Assembly: GCF_000559085.1 (NCBI RefSeq)
Contig: NZ_JALN02000001.1
Coordinates: 3,100,001 to 3,164,000, forward strand
Origin: Mycolicibacterium aromaticivorans JS19b1 = JCM 16368
Lineage (GTDB): Bacteria; Actinomycetota; Actinomycetes; Mycobacteriales; Mycobacteriaceae
Direction: 5' to 3'
Length of the DNA: 64,000 nucleotides
Shown here: piece by piece, positions 36,008-43,770 of the stretch
How the letters are laid out: each line of letters begins with the position of its first letter
Numbering within the stretch: position 1 is the first letter of the stretch
Notes under the pieces: generated by a model
What the model was told of the DNA's origin: nothing
The model's database searches: none
The model's input: only the letters and a program-made list of their open reading frames with translations
Translations under genes and position numbers: made by a program

Positions 36008-36393
36008 TTGCTGACCCTTCGTTAGCTCTAGGGCATCGTAAAGGAGCGGGCAGGTCAGGGCCACCCCAAAGGGTGAACGGCACGGTTCCGCATGCTTGCC
36101 CTTGGGCGACGCCAGGGTTACCCGGCCGGGGGTCGGAAAGCCGCCGTAAGCGGGCCGCCAGAACAGAATCCGAGGTCATCGCATGTTTGCGCGACTGGCT
36201 TGTTACGGCGACGGTCGTATCGAAATCAACTGCCGAAAATTAGCGGCGGCGTAAGGGTGTCGTCGGCGTGGCGGCGTGCGCTCGCCCCGGCTTGCGTCGC
36301 GACACCCGCGGGGAAGCCAACTTTCGTTGGCCAGATCGTTTATGCAGGTAAATTAGCCGTTCACCGGGAGTTCGGCGGGGCGGAGTAGAAGAG
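36008..36393. other. 386-base intergenic region between divergent genes
   Basis: This gap separates the secreted duplicated protein gene (minus) from the GH16 gene (plus) and must hold promoters for both. It is GC-rich near 36060-36170, with short self-complementary stretches, and AT-richer near 36215-36245 and 36320-36360. A weak plus-strand promoter can be drawn from TTGGCC at 36328 to TAAATT sixteen bases later. Short open frames here lack ribosome sites. I compared it by eye with c-di-AMP, cobalamin and other riboswitch consensus blocks and found no convincing match. Confidence 0.5.
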
Positions 36394-37278
36394 ATGGCCC
36401 CGGTTACGCATCCGGCCAGGATTCCACTCTATGGTTTAGCCGTGCCAGAAATTGATCGTCGAAGCCTGATGCTCATGGCGGGGTTCGGCGCGGTCGCCGC
36501 CGCCCTGCCGATGCCGGTGGCAGGTGCCACGCCCACCCGCCCGCAAGCGCCGGCGCCGAATGCCGCGGCGCCCGCATATCTCTTCCACGACGAGTTCGAC
36601 GGACCGGCCGGCTCAGCCCCGGATCCCTCCAAGTGGCGCATCGCCAAGGCGCGCGAGACCATCAAGAACCCGGTGTTCTGGGATCGGCCCGAGAACATGG
36701 GGCAGTACCGTGACGATCGTCAGCACGTCTTCCTCGACGGCAATTCCAACCTGGTGATCCGTGCGACCCGCGACAACAACAACAAGTACGTCAGCGGCAA
36801 GGTCCTGGGGAACTGGTGGGGCGGGATCGGGACCACCTGGGAAGCCCGGATCAAGTTCAACTGCTTGACCGCGGGCTGCTGGCCGGCCTGGTGGCTGATG
36901 AACGATCACCCCGAAGTCGGCGGCGAAGTGGACCTCGCAGAGTGGTACGGCAATGGCGACTGGCCCTCGGGCACAACCGTTCACGCGCGTCTGGATGGGA
37001 CGTCCTTTGCCACCCAACCGATTCCGATCGACGGCAACTGGCACACCTGGCGAGTCACGTGGAACGACTCCGGGATGTACTTCTGGAAGGACTACGTCGA
37101 CGGCGCCGAGCCGTACTTCACGGTTCCGGCCAACTCCCTCGACGACTGGCCGTTCAACTTCCCTGATTATCGGATGTTCCCGGTGCTGAACCTGGCCGTC
37201 AGCGGCTCGGGCGGTGGCGATCCGCGGCCCGGCACCTACCCCGCCGACATGCTCGTCGACTACGTTCGGGTCTGGTAG
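36394..37278 (+). CDS. GH16 endo-beta-glucanase-like exported enzyme (Rv0315-like)
   Basis: The 294-residue protein has a twin-arginine-like export signal (DRRSLMLMAGFGAVAAALPM) and a GH16 beta-jelly-roll domain. The catalytic pattern E-x-D-x-x-E appears as EVDLAE at residues 178-183, with Glu178 as nucleophile and Glu183 as acid/base. WPAWWLMND and WHTWRVTWNDSGMYFW are the conserved flanking strands. The family hydrolyses beta-1,3 or mixed glucans outside the cell. Length and neighbours match Rv0315. The ATG has a GAAGAG site; a GTG 16 codons later (VPEIDRRS) is an alternative that leaves a standard Tat signal. Confidence 0.88.
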   Translation: MAPVTHPARIPLYGLAVPEIDRRSLMLMAGFGAVAAALPMPVAGATPTRPQAPAPNAAAPAYLFHDEFDGPAGSAPDPSKWRIAKARETIKNPVFWDRPENMGQYRDDRQHVFLDGNSNLVIRATRDNNNKYVSGKVLGNWWGGIGTTWEARIKFNCLTAGCWPAWWLMNDHPEVGGEVDLAEWYGNGDWPSGTTVHARLDGTSFATQPIPIDGNWHTWRVTWNDSGMYFWKDYVDGAEPYFTVPANSLDDWPFNFPDYRMFPVLNLAVSGSGGGDPRPGTYPADMLVDYVRVW

Positions 37279-37346
37279 CAGACTCGGCTGAGCCACCGCG
37301 GCGTCGCGGCGACACCGCGGACATCGGTTCTCTGCTCGGGGTCGGC

Positions 37347-38447
37347 CTAGCTCATGCCGGCCGCGATTACCTCATCGACCTCGGTGGCACGGGCCGCCAT
37401 TTCGGCGTGCGCCTTGTCCAGCGACTCGGCCTGATCTTCGTCGGCTTTCATGAGTGCCTCGATGTTGAGGTCGGCCATGTCGTGAACACCCATGTCCCTG
37501 AACGCTTTTTGGACCCTGTCGCCCCACAGCCCGATGTCCTTGACGATCGGCACGATGCGGCTGAAGAGGTGCGAGCGGAACTGGATCATCAGTGGCGAAT
37601 GATCGACCCACTCGGCGCATTCCTTGACGTTGAGACCAAGCGTCTCCATGACTTCCTCGCCTCGGAACCGGTCGCGCATCAGGTAGCAGGCATCCACCAC
37701 GAATTCCTCCCGGTCGTCGCGCTCGGCCGTTGTCAATTCGGAGTAGTAGTCCTTCAACGAAATTCGGCCGAAGGCGACATGCCGGGCCTCGTCCTGCATG
37801 ACATAGGCGAGCAGCTGCTTGGCCAACGAGCCCTCAGGCGCCAGATCGCGCTGCACCCCGAAAGCTGCGAGTGCCAGTCCTTCGATGAGGACCTGCATGC
37901 CCAGATACGGCATGTCCCAGCGTGAGTCGCTGAGGGTGTCCGCCAGCAGAGCGGAAAGGTTGGAGTTGATCGGGTAGACCAGACCGATCTTCTCCTGCAG
38001 GAATCGGGAGAAAGCTTCGACGTGCCTGGCCTCGTCCATGGTCTGAGTCGCGGCGTAGAACTTGGCGTCCAGATCCGGGACAACCTCGACGATCTTGGCC
38101 GCACACACCATCGCCCCCTGCTCCCCGTGTAGGAACTGCGAGAAGTTCCAAGCTTGGTTGTGCTGGCGCATCTCGGCGCGGCGCTTCTCGTCCGCCGACT
38201 CCCACGCCGGGCTGCCGAACAGCGGGTGGAACTCGTCGGGCATCCCGACCGGGTTCATCGGGTCGACGTCCAAGCTCCAGTCGATGCGCGACTGCGCGTC
38301 CCACTGCTTGTCCTTGCCCTTCTGGTACAGCGACAGAAGTCGGGACCGTCCCTCATCGTATTCCCAAGTGAAGCGGGCGTCGCCGGCGCTGGGGACCTCC
38401 CATGCGTAGGGCTCGGGCACCTGGGTGTACTTGTCTTTAGTGGTCAC
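37347..38447 (-). CDS. Ferritin-like di-iron protein with two ExxH motifs
   Basis: The 366-residue soluble protein has a four-helix di-iron site: Glu109 (HGEQGA), Glu139/His142 (DEARH), Glu189 (LIEGLA) and Glu220/His223 (DEARH). This complete set matches ferritin-like oxidases and oxygenases of the R2/AurF-like type rather than storage ferritins. It should activate oxygen on an unknown substrate. RBS-like sequence GGCGACAA before the ATG is weak, but the ATG is the only start consistent with the N-terminal segment. It lies downstream of the DUF4344 lipoprotein gene on the same strand, with a 124-base gap. Substrate and partner reductase are not visible here. Confidence 0.82.
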   Translation of the reverse strand: MTTKDKYTQVPEPYAWEVPSAGDARFTWEYDEGRSRLLSLYQKGKDKQWDAQSRIDWSLDVDPMNPVGMPDEFHPLFGSPAWESADEKRRAEMRQHNQAWNFSQFLHGEQGAMVCAAKIVEVVPDLDAKFYAATQTMDEARHVEAFSRFLQEKIGLVYPINSNLSALLADTLSDSRWDMPYLGMQVLIEGLALAAFGVQRDLAPEGSLAKQLLAYVMQDEARHVAFGRISLKDYYSELTTAERDDREEFVVDACYLMRDRFRGEEVMETLGLNVKECAEWVDHSPLMIQFRSHLFSRIVPIVKDIGLWGDRVQKAFRDMGVHDMADLNIEALMKADEDQAESLDKAHAEMAARATEVDEVIAAGMS

Positions 38448-38571
38448 GAGTTGTCGCCTTTCGCCCCGGTCTTATGACTTGAATCACACAGTGCGCCCGG
38501 TTCGGCGGCCCCGTCAAGCGACATGGTCTGATCAGGGAAATTGAGGTAGACGAATACCTGAACCGCGCTCG

Positions 38572-39435
38572 TTACTTCCAGTGCTCGTCGAGCAATGTCG
38601 ACCAGGCGTGGCTGAGCTGCTTCCACTCGTCTGGGCAGCCCTGCGCACGTTCTTGGGGGAGTCCACCGTCGGTGATCATGTCGGCGTTGGCGTCAGGGTT
38701 GGACCCGTAGATCCAGCACTGCAGGTTGTAGACCCGCTGTTGGTCCAGTGAGTGGACGTCGGCCATATCCGCCGCGCCGAGTTCGGTGCGTGCCGCGGCG
38801 GAGGCCTGGAAGGCGCGCGCGAAGTTGGTGATGGCTTTCAGCGACTCGGCATCGACTTTGCCGTTGTCGCCGGGTGTCAGCAGTATGTAGGCGGCCAGCT
38901 GATCGGCGGCGTCCTCTTCCTTGCCGGTGATCGGCAGGTTGTAGAGGCTGATCGTCATGTGGCCGGTCTCGTGATAGAACGTCGCGTCCTCGGAACCGAT
39001 GGCAGACGCAATGGGGTCTTTGTCGCCGGCTTTCGTGAAGATCTTCTGGCCCAGATCCGCGTCTTCGTAGCAGATGGTGACGGTCTTGTCGCTGGGGCTC
39101 CAGAAGGCGTTCGCCTGATTGCATTGCGAACCGTGCAGCGGGATGTCGATGGGCAACTTCAACGACGAGTTGATGTCATCGGCGAGGTCTTCGAGGACTT
39201 TGTTGTCCTGCAACAGCTTTTTGCCGTTCTGCGCTTCAGGAGTGGTGGCGTCGTCGTAGGTGACGGTCATCTTCCCGCCGGCGTCCGCTGACGCAGTGTC
39301 CTCGGGGCCCTTGGCTTTTGGGGTCTCCGACGCCGAGGAGCTGCCCGAGGATTCGGCCTTCTCCGCGGTCCCGCCCCCACCGCATGCGGCCACTACCAAC
39401 CCAACCGCCAACACCGGCAGAATTCGAGTTCTCAT
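38572..39435 (-). CDS. Lipoprotein with DUF4344 zinc-metallopeptidase-like domain
   Basis: The 287-residue precursor has a lipoprotein signal with lipobox VAAC (Cys18), an acidic Ser/Glu-rich linker and a domain with the zinc motif HETGH (His155, Glu156, His159). An EEDAADQLAAY helix follows about 14 residues later and could give the third ligand. This is the pattern of DUF4344, a family of putative metallopeptidases. Four cysteines after the motif and around residue 105 could form disulfides, consistent with an extracytoplasmic position. The ATG follows a GGAGGTCGG site. Substrate unknown; it is anchored on the outer face of the membrane. Confidence 0.82.
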   Translation of the reverse strand: MRTRILPVLAVGLVVAACGGGGTAEKAESSGSSSASETPKAKGPEDTASADAGGKMTVTYDDATTPEAQNGKKLLQDNKVLEDLADDINSSLKLPIDIPLHGSQCNQANAFWSPSDKTVTICYEDADLGQKIFTKAGDKDPIASAIGSEDATFYHETGHMTISLYNLPITGKEEDAADQLAAYILLTPGDNGKVDAESLKAITNFARAFQASAAARTELGAADMADVHSLDQQRVYNLQCWIYGSNPDANADMITDGGLPQERAQGCPDEWKQLSHAWSTLLDEHWK

Positions 39436-39516
39436 TTCCCGACCTCCGTCAACGCCACTAGTAATTTGACACGGTCGCAGATCGGGGGCCTGGGCGTAGC
39501 TTCTTGGCGCGATTGG

Positions 39517-39888
39517 TCAGCCCCGGGAGGCTTCGCGTTCGGCGAGCTTGAGCTGCCTGGCGATCAGAAACAGCGGCAACGAGACGCTGATCGCGATCAC
39601 GAAGCCGGCCGCGACGTACGCCCACAGATAGCGAACTCCGAGTCGACGGCCCTCGGCGATCATCAGCACGGTTGCCGCCAACGCGACGATCAACAGATCG
39701 TTCGTCAAAGACGACGTCGCATAGTTGACGTACCCGGCCGCGAAGAAGCCCGTCAGGCCGCCGTTGTCGTCGCTGAGCATGTAGGCAACGGTGTTCCCGA
39801 ATGCGAACACCAGCGCGGCGATTGCCAGGACGAGGTAGATGGCGCAGAGCAGCTTGTCTGTTCGCGATAGGCGCGAAATCGTCGTCAT
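39517..39888 (-). CDS. DUF2834-like small membrane protein
   Basis: The 123-residue protein has three membrane helices (LLCAIYLVLAIAALVFAF, TNDLLIVALAATVLMIAEG, YLWAYVAAGFVIAISVSLPL) and the FFAAGYVNYATSSLTNDL loop characteristic of DUF2834 proteins. The family has no assigned function. It is divergent from the DUF4393-like gene with a 124-base gap. No clear ribosome site precedes the ATG, so it may be leaderless. Confidence 0.75.
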   Translation of the reverse strand: MTTISRLSRTDKLLCAIYLVLAIAALVFAFGNTVAYMLSDDNGGLTGFFAAGYVNYATSSLTNDLLIVALAATVLMIAEGRRLGVRYLWAYVAAGFVIAISVSLPLFLIARQLKLAEREASRG

Positions 39889-40012
39889 CGACGGATTATG
39901 CGCTGATCGAGCAAGCCAGCGACGCCGATCTCAGGTCCATCGCGCGATTGCGACACCGATCAATCGACGCCTCATACGTCTCCAGAGAGGTGCGGCGGGC
40001 TATTTTTTGCGG

Positions 40013-40699
40013 ATGGCTTTCTCATACGACCCTCGAGGACTGATCGGGCGCGCGGTGGACGCCGCCCGTGTGGGTCTCGACATCTACAGCTGGGCCGAGG
40101 AACAAGTCGTCGGTGCAATTCGGCACGGACTCGATTCGCTGGACCCCGCCGAGGCTCTCGAGGATGCCGCCCCCGACGCACTGTCGGAGGCATCGGTGCC
40201 GGACCCCGATTCGCTGTCCGGGAAGATGGGCCGGCTGTTGGACCGCGCGCTCGACCAGAACACCAAGGGGAGTGAGGTCGAGCTCTACCACCACCTGCTC
40301 GATCAACTCGTCGCCGACGAGGCGCGCATCCTGGGGGCGCTGTCGGACGGGTCGTCGTCGCCGATGGTGAACGTCTACACCTGGCTCAGTCCACGTGTTC
40401 CGGGGCGGGCGGCGCTGGAGAATGCCTCGTTGATCGGGCGGACCGCGAATGTGGCTCTGCCGCAGATGGTTCCGCAATATGTCAGCCACCTGCTGTCACT
40501 CGGCCTCGTCGAAGCCGGGCCCGAAGACCCCTCGCTGGCCACAGAGTACGAGGTGCTGATGGCCGAGACATCGGTGCTCGCGGCCATCAAAAGTGCGTCG
40601 CGAGGACCGCTGACCGCCAAGGTCGAAAAGTCGACATTGACGCTGTCGCCGCTCGGCGCGTCGCTGTGGGCGGCCGCCACAGGGGAACTCGGTCAGTGA
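40013..40699 (+). CDS. DUF4393 (Abi-alpha)-like protein
   Basis: The 228-residue protein starts at the ATG of MAFSYDPRGLIGRAVDAARV; the longer open frame upstream is not protein-like. After an amphipathic N-terminal region, residues 90-228 show the DUF4393 pattern: a helical YHHLLDQLVADEARILGAL block, QYVSHLLSLGLVE with its winged-helix-like character, and the closing LTLSPLGASLWAA. The family is named after lactococcal Abi-alpha abortive-infection proteins, though a defence role is not shown for actinobacterial members. It overlaps the DUF445 membrane protein gene by GTGA, so the two are translationally coupled and probably work together at the membrane. Confidence 0.7.
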   Translation: MAFSYDPRGLIGRAVDAARVGLDIYSWAEEQVVGAIRHGLDSLDPAEALEDAAPDALSEASVPDPDSLSGKMGRLLDRALDQNTKGSEVELYHHLLDQLVADEARILGALSDGSSSPMVNVYTWLSPRVPGRAALENASLIGRTANVALPQMVPQYVSHLLSLGLVEAGPEDPSLATEYEVLMAETSVLAAIKSASRGPLTAKVEKSTLTLSPLGASLWAAATGELGQ

Positions 40700-41961
40700 G
40701 CTCAGTATCCGTGCTGGCTATCTCCAGCTGGACTGAGATCAAGGCCGACTTCAGCGCCTATTGGATGGTGTACCTGTCGATGCCGTTCGTGGCGGCGTTC
40801 GTCGGGTGGAGCACGAAAATCGTGGCGCTCGAAATGCTCTATCGCCCGATCGAATTCAGGGGGTGGGGCCCGTTCGGATGGCAGGGCATCGTGCCGCGGC
40901 GGGCGGGCAAGGTCGGCTCGAAGACCATCGATCTGCTGACGTCCAATCTGCTGAAACCCGAAGAGTTGCTGGACCGCATCGACGCCAACGAAGCGGTCGA
41001 CGCGCTGCGCGGTCCGCTCGCGGCGGCGATCGACGACATCTCCCGGGACCTTGCCGACGAGATTCGCCCGGGCCTGTGGGATGCGCTGCCGGAATCCGCC
41101 AGGCGCGGCATCCAGGAGCGAATGCACAGGCAGGCGCCTCACATCGTCGAGAACATGCTGACCGAGATGAAGGCCGATCTGCCGCGCTACCTTGATCTGC
41201 ACTTCATGGCGGTGACGACGCTGGTGCGCAACAAAGAGAAGCTCGTGAAGCTAATGCGCAGCGTCACAACCGATGCCATGGCGTTCGTGCGACGCAGCGG
41301 CATCTACTTCGGTCTGGTGATCGGGCTGGTCCAGATGGTGGCGTGGGCGCTGTTCAAGAACCCGTGGATCATGCCGGCGTTCGGCTTCGCGGTGGGTTTC
41401 ATCAGCGACTACATCGCGTTGAACATGCTGTTCCGACCGATGCACCCGCGAAAGTTCCTCGGTTTCATCCCCTTTCAGGGACTGCTGCATGCCGAGCGCG
41501 ACAAGATCACTCGCGACTACGCCAAGATCCTGGCCGACGATCTGTTCTCGCCCGAGCTTATGTTCGACGCGATCATCAAAGGCCCCGGCTCGGACAAGCT
41601 GTTCGCGTTGGCCGCCAAGGAAATCGACGCCGCCATCGACGCCCAGACCGCCGTCGCGCGCCCGATGGTCACACTGGCGGTCGGCACGAAGCGATACCGG
41701 GCGCTGAAGGACCGCGTCGTCACCCTGGTGTTGGAGCGGCTGCCGGACACCTTGCTGGAAGCCCAGGAGTACGCCGCCAACGCGTTGAACCTCGAGCAGG
41801 TCGTCATCGACAAGATGAGTCAACTGACCGAGGAGGAGTACGAGTCGATCCTGCGTCCGGTGTTCAAGGACGACGAGCCGTTGATGATCGCGGTCGGCGC
41901 GGTGCTCGGTGGTGTGGTCGGTGAGCTTCAGGTGCAGATCATCGAATTCTTCACGCACTGA
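40696..41961 (+). CDS. DUF445-family membrane protein
   Basis: The 421-residue protein begins at a GTG inside the stop of the preceding gene. It has membrane helices near the start (YWMVYLSMPFVAAFVGW), two in the middle (IYFGLVIGLVQMVAWALF and GFAVGFISDYIALNML) and one at the C-terminus (MIAVGAVLGGVVGELQV). The paired motifs VALEMLYRPIEF and IALNMLFRPMHP, each followed by a GWQGIVPRR/GFIPFQGLL segment, are the DUF445 repeat signature. Between them lie long charged helical stretches. The family (YheB type) is poorly understood. It is the partner of the DUF4393-like gene. Confidence 0.85.
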   Translation: MSSVSVLAISSWTEIKADFSAYWMVYLSMPFVAAFVGWSTKIVALEMLYRPIEFRGWGPFGWQGIVPRRAGKVGSKTIDLLTSNLLKPEELLDRIDANEAVDALRGPLAAAIDDISRDLADEIRPGLWDALPESARRGIQERMHRQAPHIVENMLTEMKADLPRYLDLHFMAVTTLVRNKEKLVKLMRSVTTDAMAFVRRSGIYFGLVIGLVQMVAWALFKNPWIMPAFGFAVGFISDYIALNMLFRPMHPRKFLGFIPFQGLLHAERDKITRDYAKILADDLFSPELMFDAIIKGPGSDKLFALAAKEIDAAIDAQTAVARPMVTLAVGTKRYRALKDRVVTLVLERLPDTLLEAQEYAANALNLEQVVIDKMSQLTEEEYESILRPVFKDDEPLMIAVGAVLGGVVGELQVQIIEFFTH

Positions 41962-41968
41962 GTGCCGG

Positions 41969-42334
41969 TTACAGCGCCGGAGTGGTCGGCTGCAGAACCG
42001 CGGTAGCGACGGCCTCCGCCCGCAGATGCTCGAAGGCTTGGTAGTCCGGATCGTTGACCATGTCGACGAAGTGCCGCCGAGTTGGGTAGCTGAACAACGC
42101 CACGAGATCCCAGTCGCCGCCCGCGTCGGCAACCAGGGACGGATGCCCGGCACCGCCGTACACAATCGTCACCCCGTAGCGCTCTTTGATCCCGGAGCTG
42201 CTGAAGTGCTCGATGTACTCGCTGTACTTGTCCGCGCCGCCGGGCGCGAACCGTACGAGGTTGAGCATCACCACCGGTGCGCTCGGATCGGCGTCGACGA
42301 ACTGCTTGAGTGCGGACGCGTCGAGAACAGACAT
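41969..42334 (-). CDS. DUF1330-like dimeric alpha/beta-barrel protein
   Basis: The 121-residue protein starts at an ATG with AAGGGAGAG six bases before it; the open frame continues upstream only antisense to the TetR gene. Conserved features are VVMLNLVRFAPGGADKYSEYI, a central VTIVYGGAGHPSLV and FSYPTRRHFVDMVNDPDYQA, as in DUF1330/dimeric-barrel proteins of small-molecule metabolism. It is divergent from a TetR gene across 87 bases that contain an inverted repeat, so it is the likely regulated target. Confidence 0.8.
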   Translation of the reverse strand: MSVLDASALKQFVDADPSAPVVMLNLVRFAPGGADKYSEYIEHFSSSGIKERYGVTIVYGGAGHPSLVADAGGDWDLVALFSYPTRRHFVDMVNDPDYQAFEHLRAEAVATAVLQPTTPAL

Positions 42335-42353
42335 GTCTCTCCCTTGGTAAGGT

Positions 42354-42375
42354 ACTTGCTGAACAACACGCAAGT
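42354..42375. promoter_or_regulatory. Candidate TetR operator between the DUF1330 and TetR genes
   Basis: Arms ACTTGC and GCAAGT are separated by ten bases and extend imperfectly outward (GTA on the left, TAC on the right). The repeat lies 20 bases upstream of the DUF1330 start and 47 upstream of the TetR start, in the usual position for autoregulation of a divergent pair. Confidence 0.5.
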
Positions 42376-42421
42376 TACATGTCGACTCCGACAAGTTCGG
42401 TCTCAGGCAGGATGACCAGGC

Positions 42422-43033
42422 ATGGAGGAGTTGCGAGCGGCCCGCCGAACACAGGCCGAACGGCGCGAAGAAGCCCGACAGCGCGTACTGCAAGCCGCCA
42501 CGGCGTTGGTTGCGATACATGGATCGCGCGCGGTGTCGCTGGCTGCAGTCGGCGAGGCCGCCGGATATAGCCGCGGCATCGTCCACCACCATTTCGGCAG
42601 CAAGGCGCAGTTGCTCGAGGAGCTGATCAAGTACACCCAGACGTTCGACGTCCCGGCTGACTCGGCGACCGGGCTCAGCCGGCTGACGGATTTCGCCGGG
42701 GCCTACCTGGGGGGCCTGCATGAGCGCTCGCCGCGCTCGGAAGCGTTCCTCAAACTGTGGACCGAGTCGGCGGGTGCCGAACCCTCGCTGGCCGAGTTCT
42801 TCGCCGAGCGCGACGGACACTTCCGAGAAGTCCTCGCGCAGTACATCGTCGACGGGATCGGCGACGGGTCCATCCGACCCGATCTCGACCCTCAGACGGC
42901 CGCCGTCGCGATCATCGGGCTCCTGCGCGGCAGCGCCCTGATGGCGTTCTCGACGGCGCGTGATGTGTCGGCCGGGGATTTGGCGTCGGTCGCGGTGGGA
43001 GGTCTCGAGCGGAGCTTGGCAGCCGACGACTGA
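42422..43033 (+). CDS. TetR-family transcriptional regulator
   Basis: The 203-residue protein has an N-terminal basic helix followed by the HTH VSLAAVGEAAGYSRGIVHHHFG (about residues 39-60) and a helical effector domain ending LERSLAADD. It is divergent from the DUF1330 gene with an operator-like inverted repeat between them. ATG is the first start and fits the family N-terminus. Ligand unknown. Confidence 0.85.
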   Translation: MEELRAARRTQAERREEARQRVLQAATALVAIHGSRAVSLAAVGEAAGYSRGIVHHHFGSKAQLLEELIKYTQTFDVPADSATGLSRLTDFAGAYLGGLHERSPRSEAFLKLWTESAGAEPSLAEFFAERDGHFREVLAQYIVDGIGDGSIRPDLDPQTAAVAIIGLLRGSALMAFSTARDVSAGDLASVAVGGLERSLAADD

Positions 43034-43082
43034 CGCCGGTTTCCAAGATTCGCCTGGCCTTGCCGCGTGGGCGGCATCGGGT

Positions 43083-43697
43083 TCAGCGAGGGAGAACGGC
43101 GAGCCACACGTGGGTCAACGTCTCGGCCGCGTCGTCCAGCGCGGCCTTTCGCTTGGCGGCGGCGTAGAAGTGCCGCTCGGTCATGGATACCAGGGCGGCA
43201 CTGATAGCGGCCGCGCCCAGAGGGCTGGCATCATCCGGTACACCGGCTTTGACCAACAACCGTCGCGTTGCACGACCCGTGGCCGAGACCGCTGCCTGCC
43301 AAGATGCCTCGATCTCTGGGACGGCAGGTGCCAACTCCACCGCCACCTTCATAACGGCGCCGTGCTCCGTCCACATCCGCGCAGTCTGAGTTACTGCTTC
43401 GCGCAGTGCTTCTCGCGGATCCTCAGGTGCCTGTGTCTCGGCGCGGTCGACAGCCTCCACGACGCTGGTGGCAGTCCTGCTGACCAACGCAGCCAGGACG
43501 GCGTTCTTCGAGCCGAAATAGAAGTACAGGCCACCGCGTGTGATTCCGGCCGCCGTCGCGATCGTCTCGACGGTCATGCGCTCCAGGCCGTCCTCGGCGA
43601 GTTGACGTTCCGCCGCATCGAGAATCGCGAGCTCGCGCTGGTCTCCCTTGGATGGTGAGGTCCGGCGCCTGGTTGAGCGCGCCTTCGGTCCAGGCAT
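43083..43697 (-). CDS. TetR-family regulator, EthR-like
   Basis: The 204-residue protein shows the N-terminal block KGDQRELAILDAAERQLAED and the HTH MTVETIATAAGITRGGLYFYFG. Together with a NAVLAAL helix these resemble EthR of M. tuberculosis (RELAIL, YFYF, KEAVL). EthR controls the monooxygenase EthA; here the divergent neighbour is a short-chain dehydrogenase instead, so ligand and target are probably different. A long inverted repeat lies in the 73-base gap between the two genes. It is convergent with the TetR gene at 42422. Confidence 0.84.
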   Translation of the reverse strand: MPGPKARSTRRRTSPSKGDQRELAILDAAERQLAEDGLERMTVETIATAAGITRGGLYFYFGSKNAVLAALVSRTATSVVEAVDRAETQAPEDPREALREAVTQTARMWTEHGAVMKVAVELAPAVPEIEASWQAAVSATGRATRRLLVKAGVPDDASPLGAAAISAALVSMTERHFYAAAKRKAALDDAAETLTHVWLAVLPR

Positions 43698-43726
43698 GAC
43701 CGGACTTTACAGGGCGCAGATGATTT

Positions 43727-43762
43727 TCTACGTAGTGTTGGTTTTAATCAACGTCATGTAGA
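43727..43762. promoter_or_regulatory. Long imperfect inverted repeat, candidate operator of the EthR-like regulator
   Basis: Arms TCTACGTAGTGTTG and CAACGTCATGTAGA flank an AT-rich eight-base centre (GTTTTAAT). Ten of the fourteen arm positions pair. It occupies half of the gap between the regulator and the divergent SDR gene, nine bases before the SDR start codon, so binding would block both promoters. Confidence 0.6.
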
Positions 43763-43770
43763 TTCGCGCT

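Noticed and set aside
36060..36180. Possible riboswitch (c-di-AMP or cobalamin type) upstream of the GH16 gene
   Set aside because: Only short fragments such as GGGTGAA and GTAAGCGGG recall consensus blocks; the full set and order are missing.
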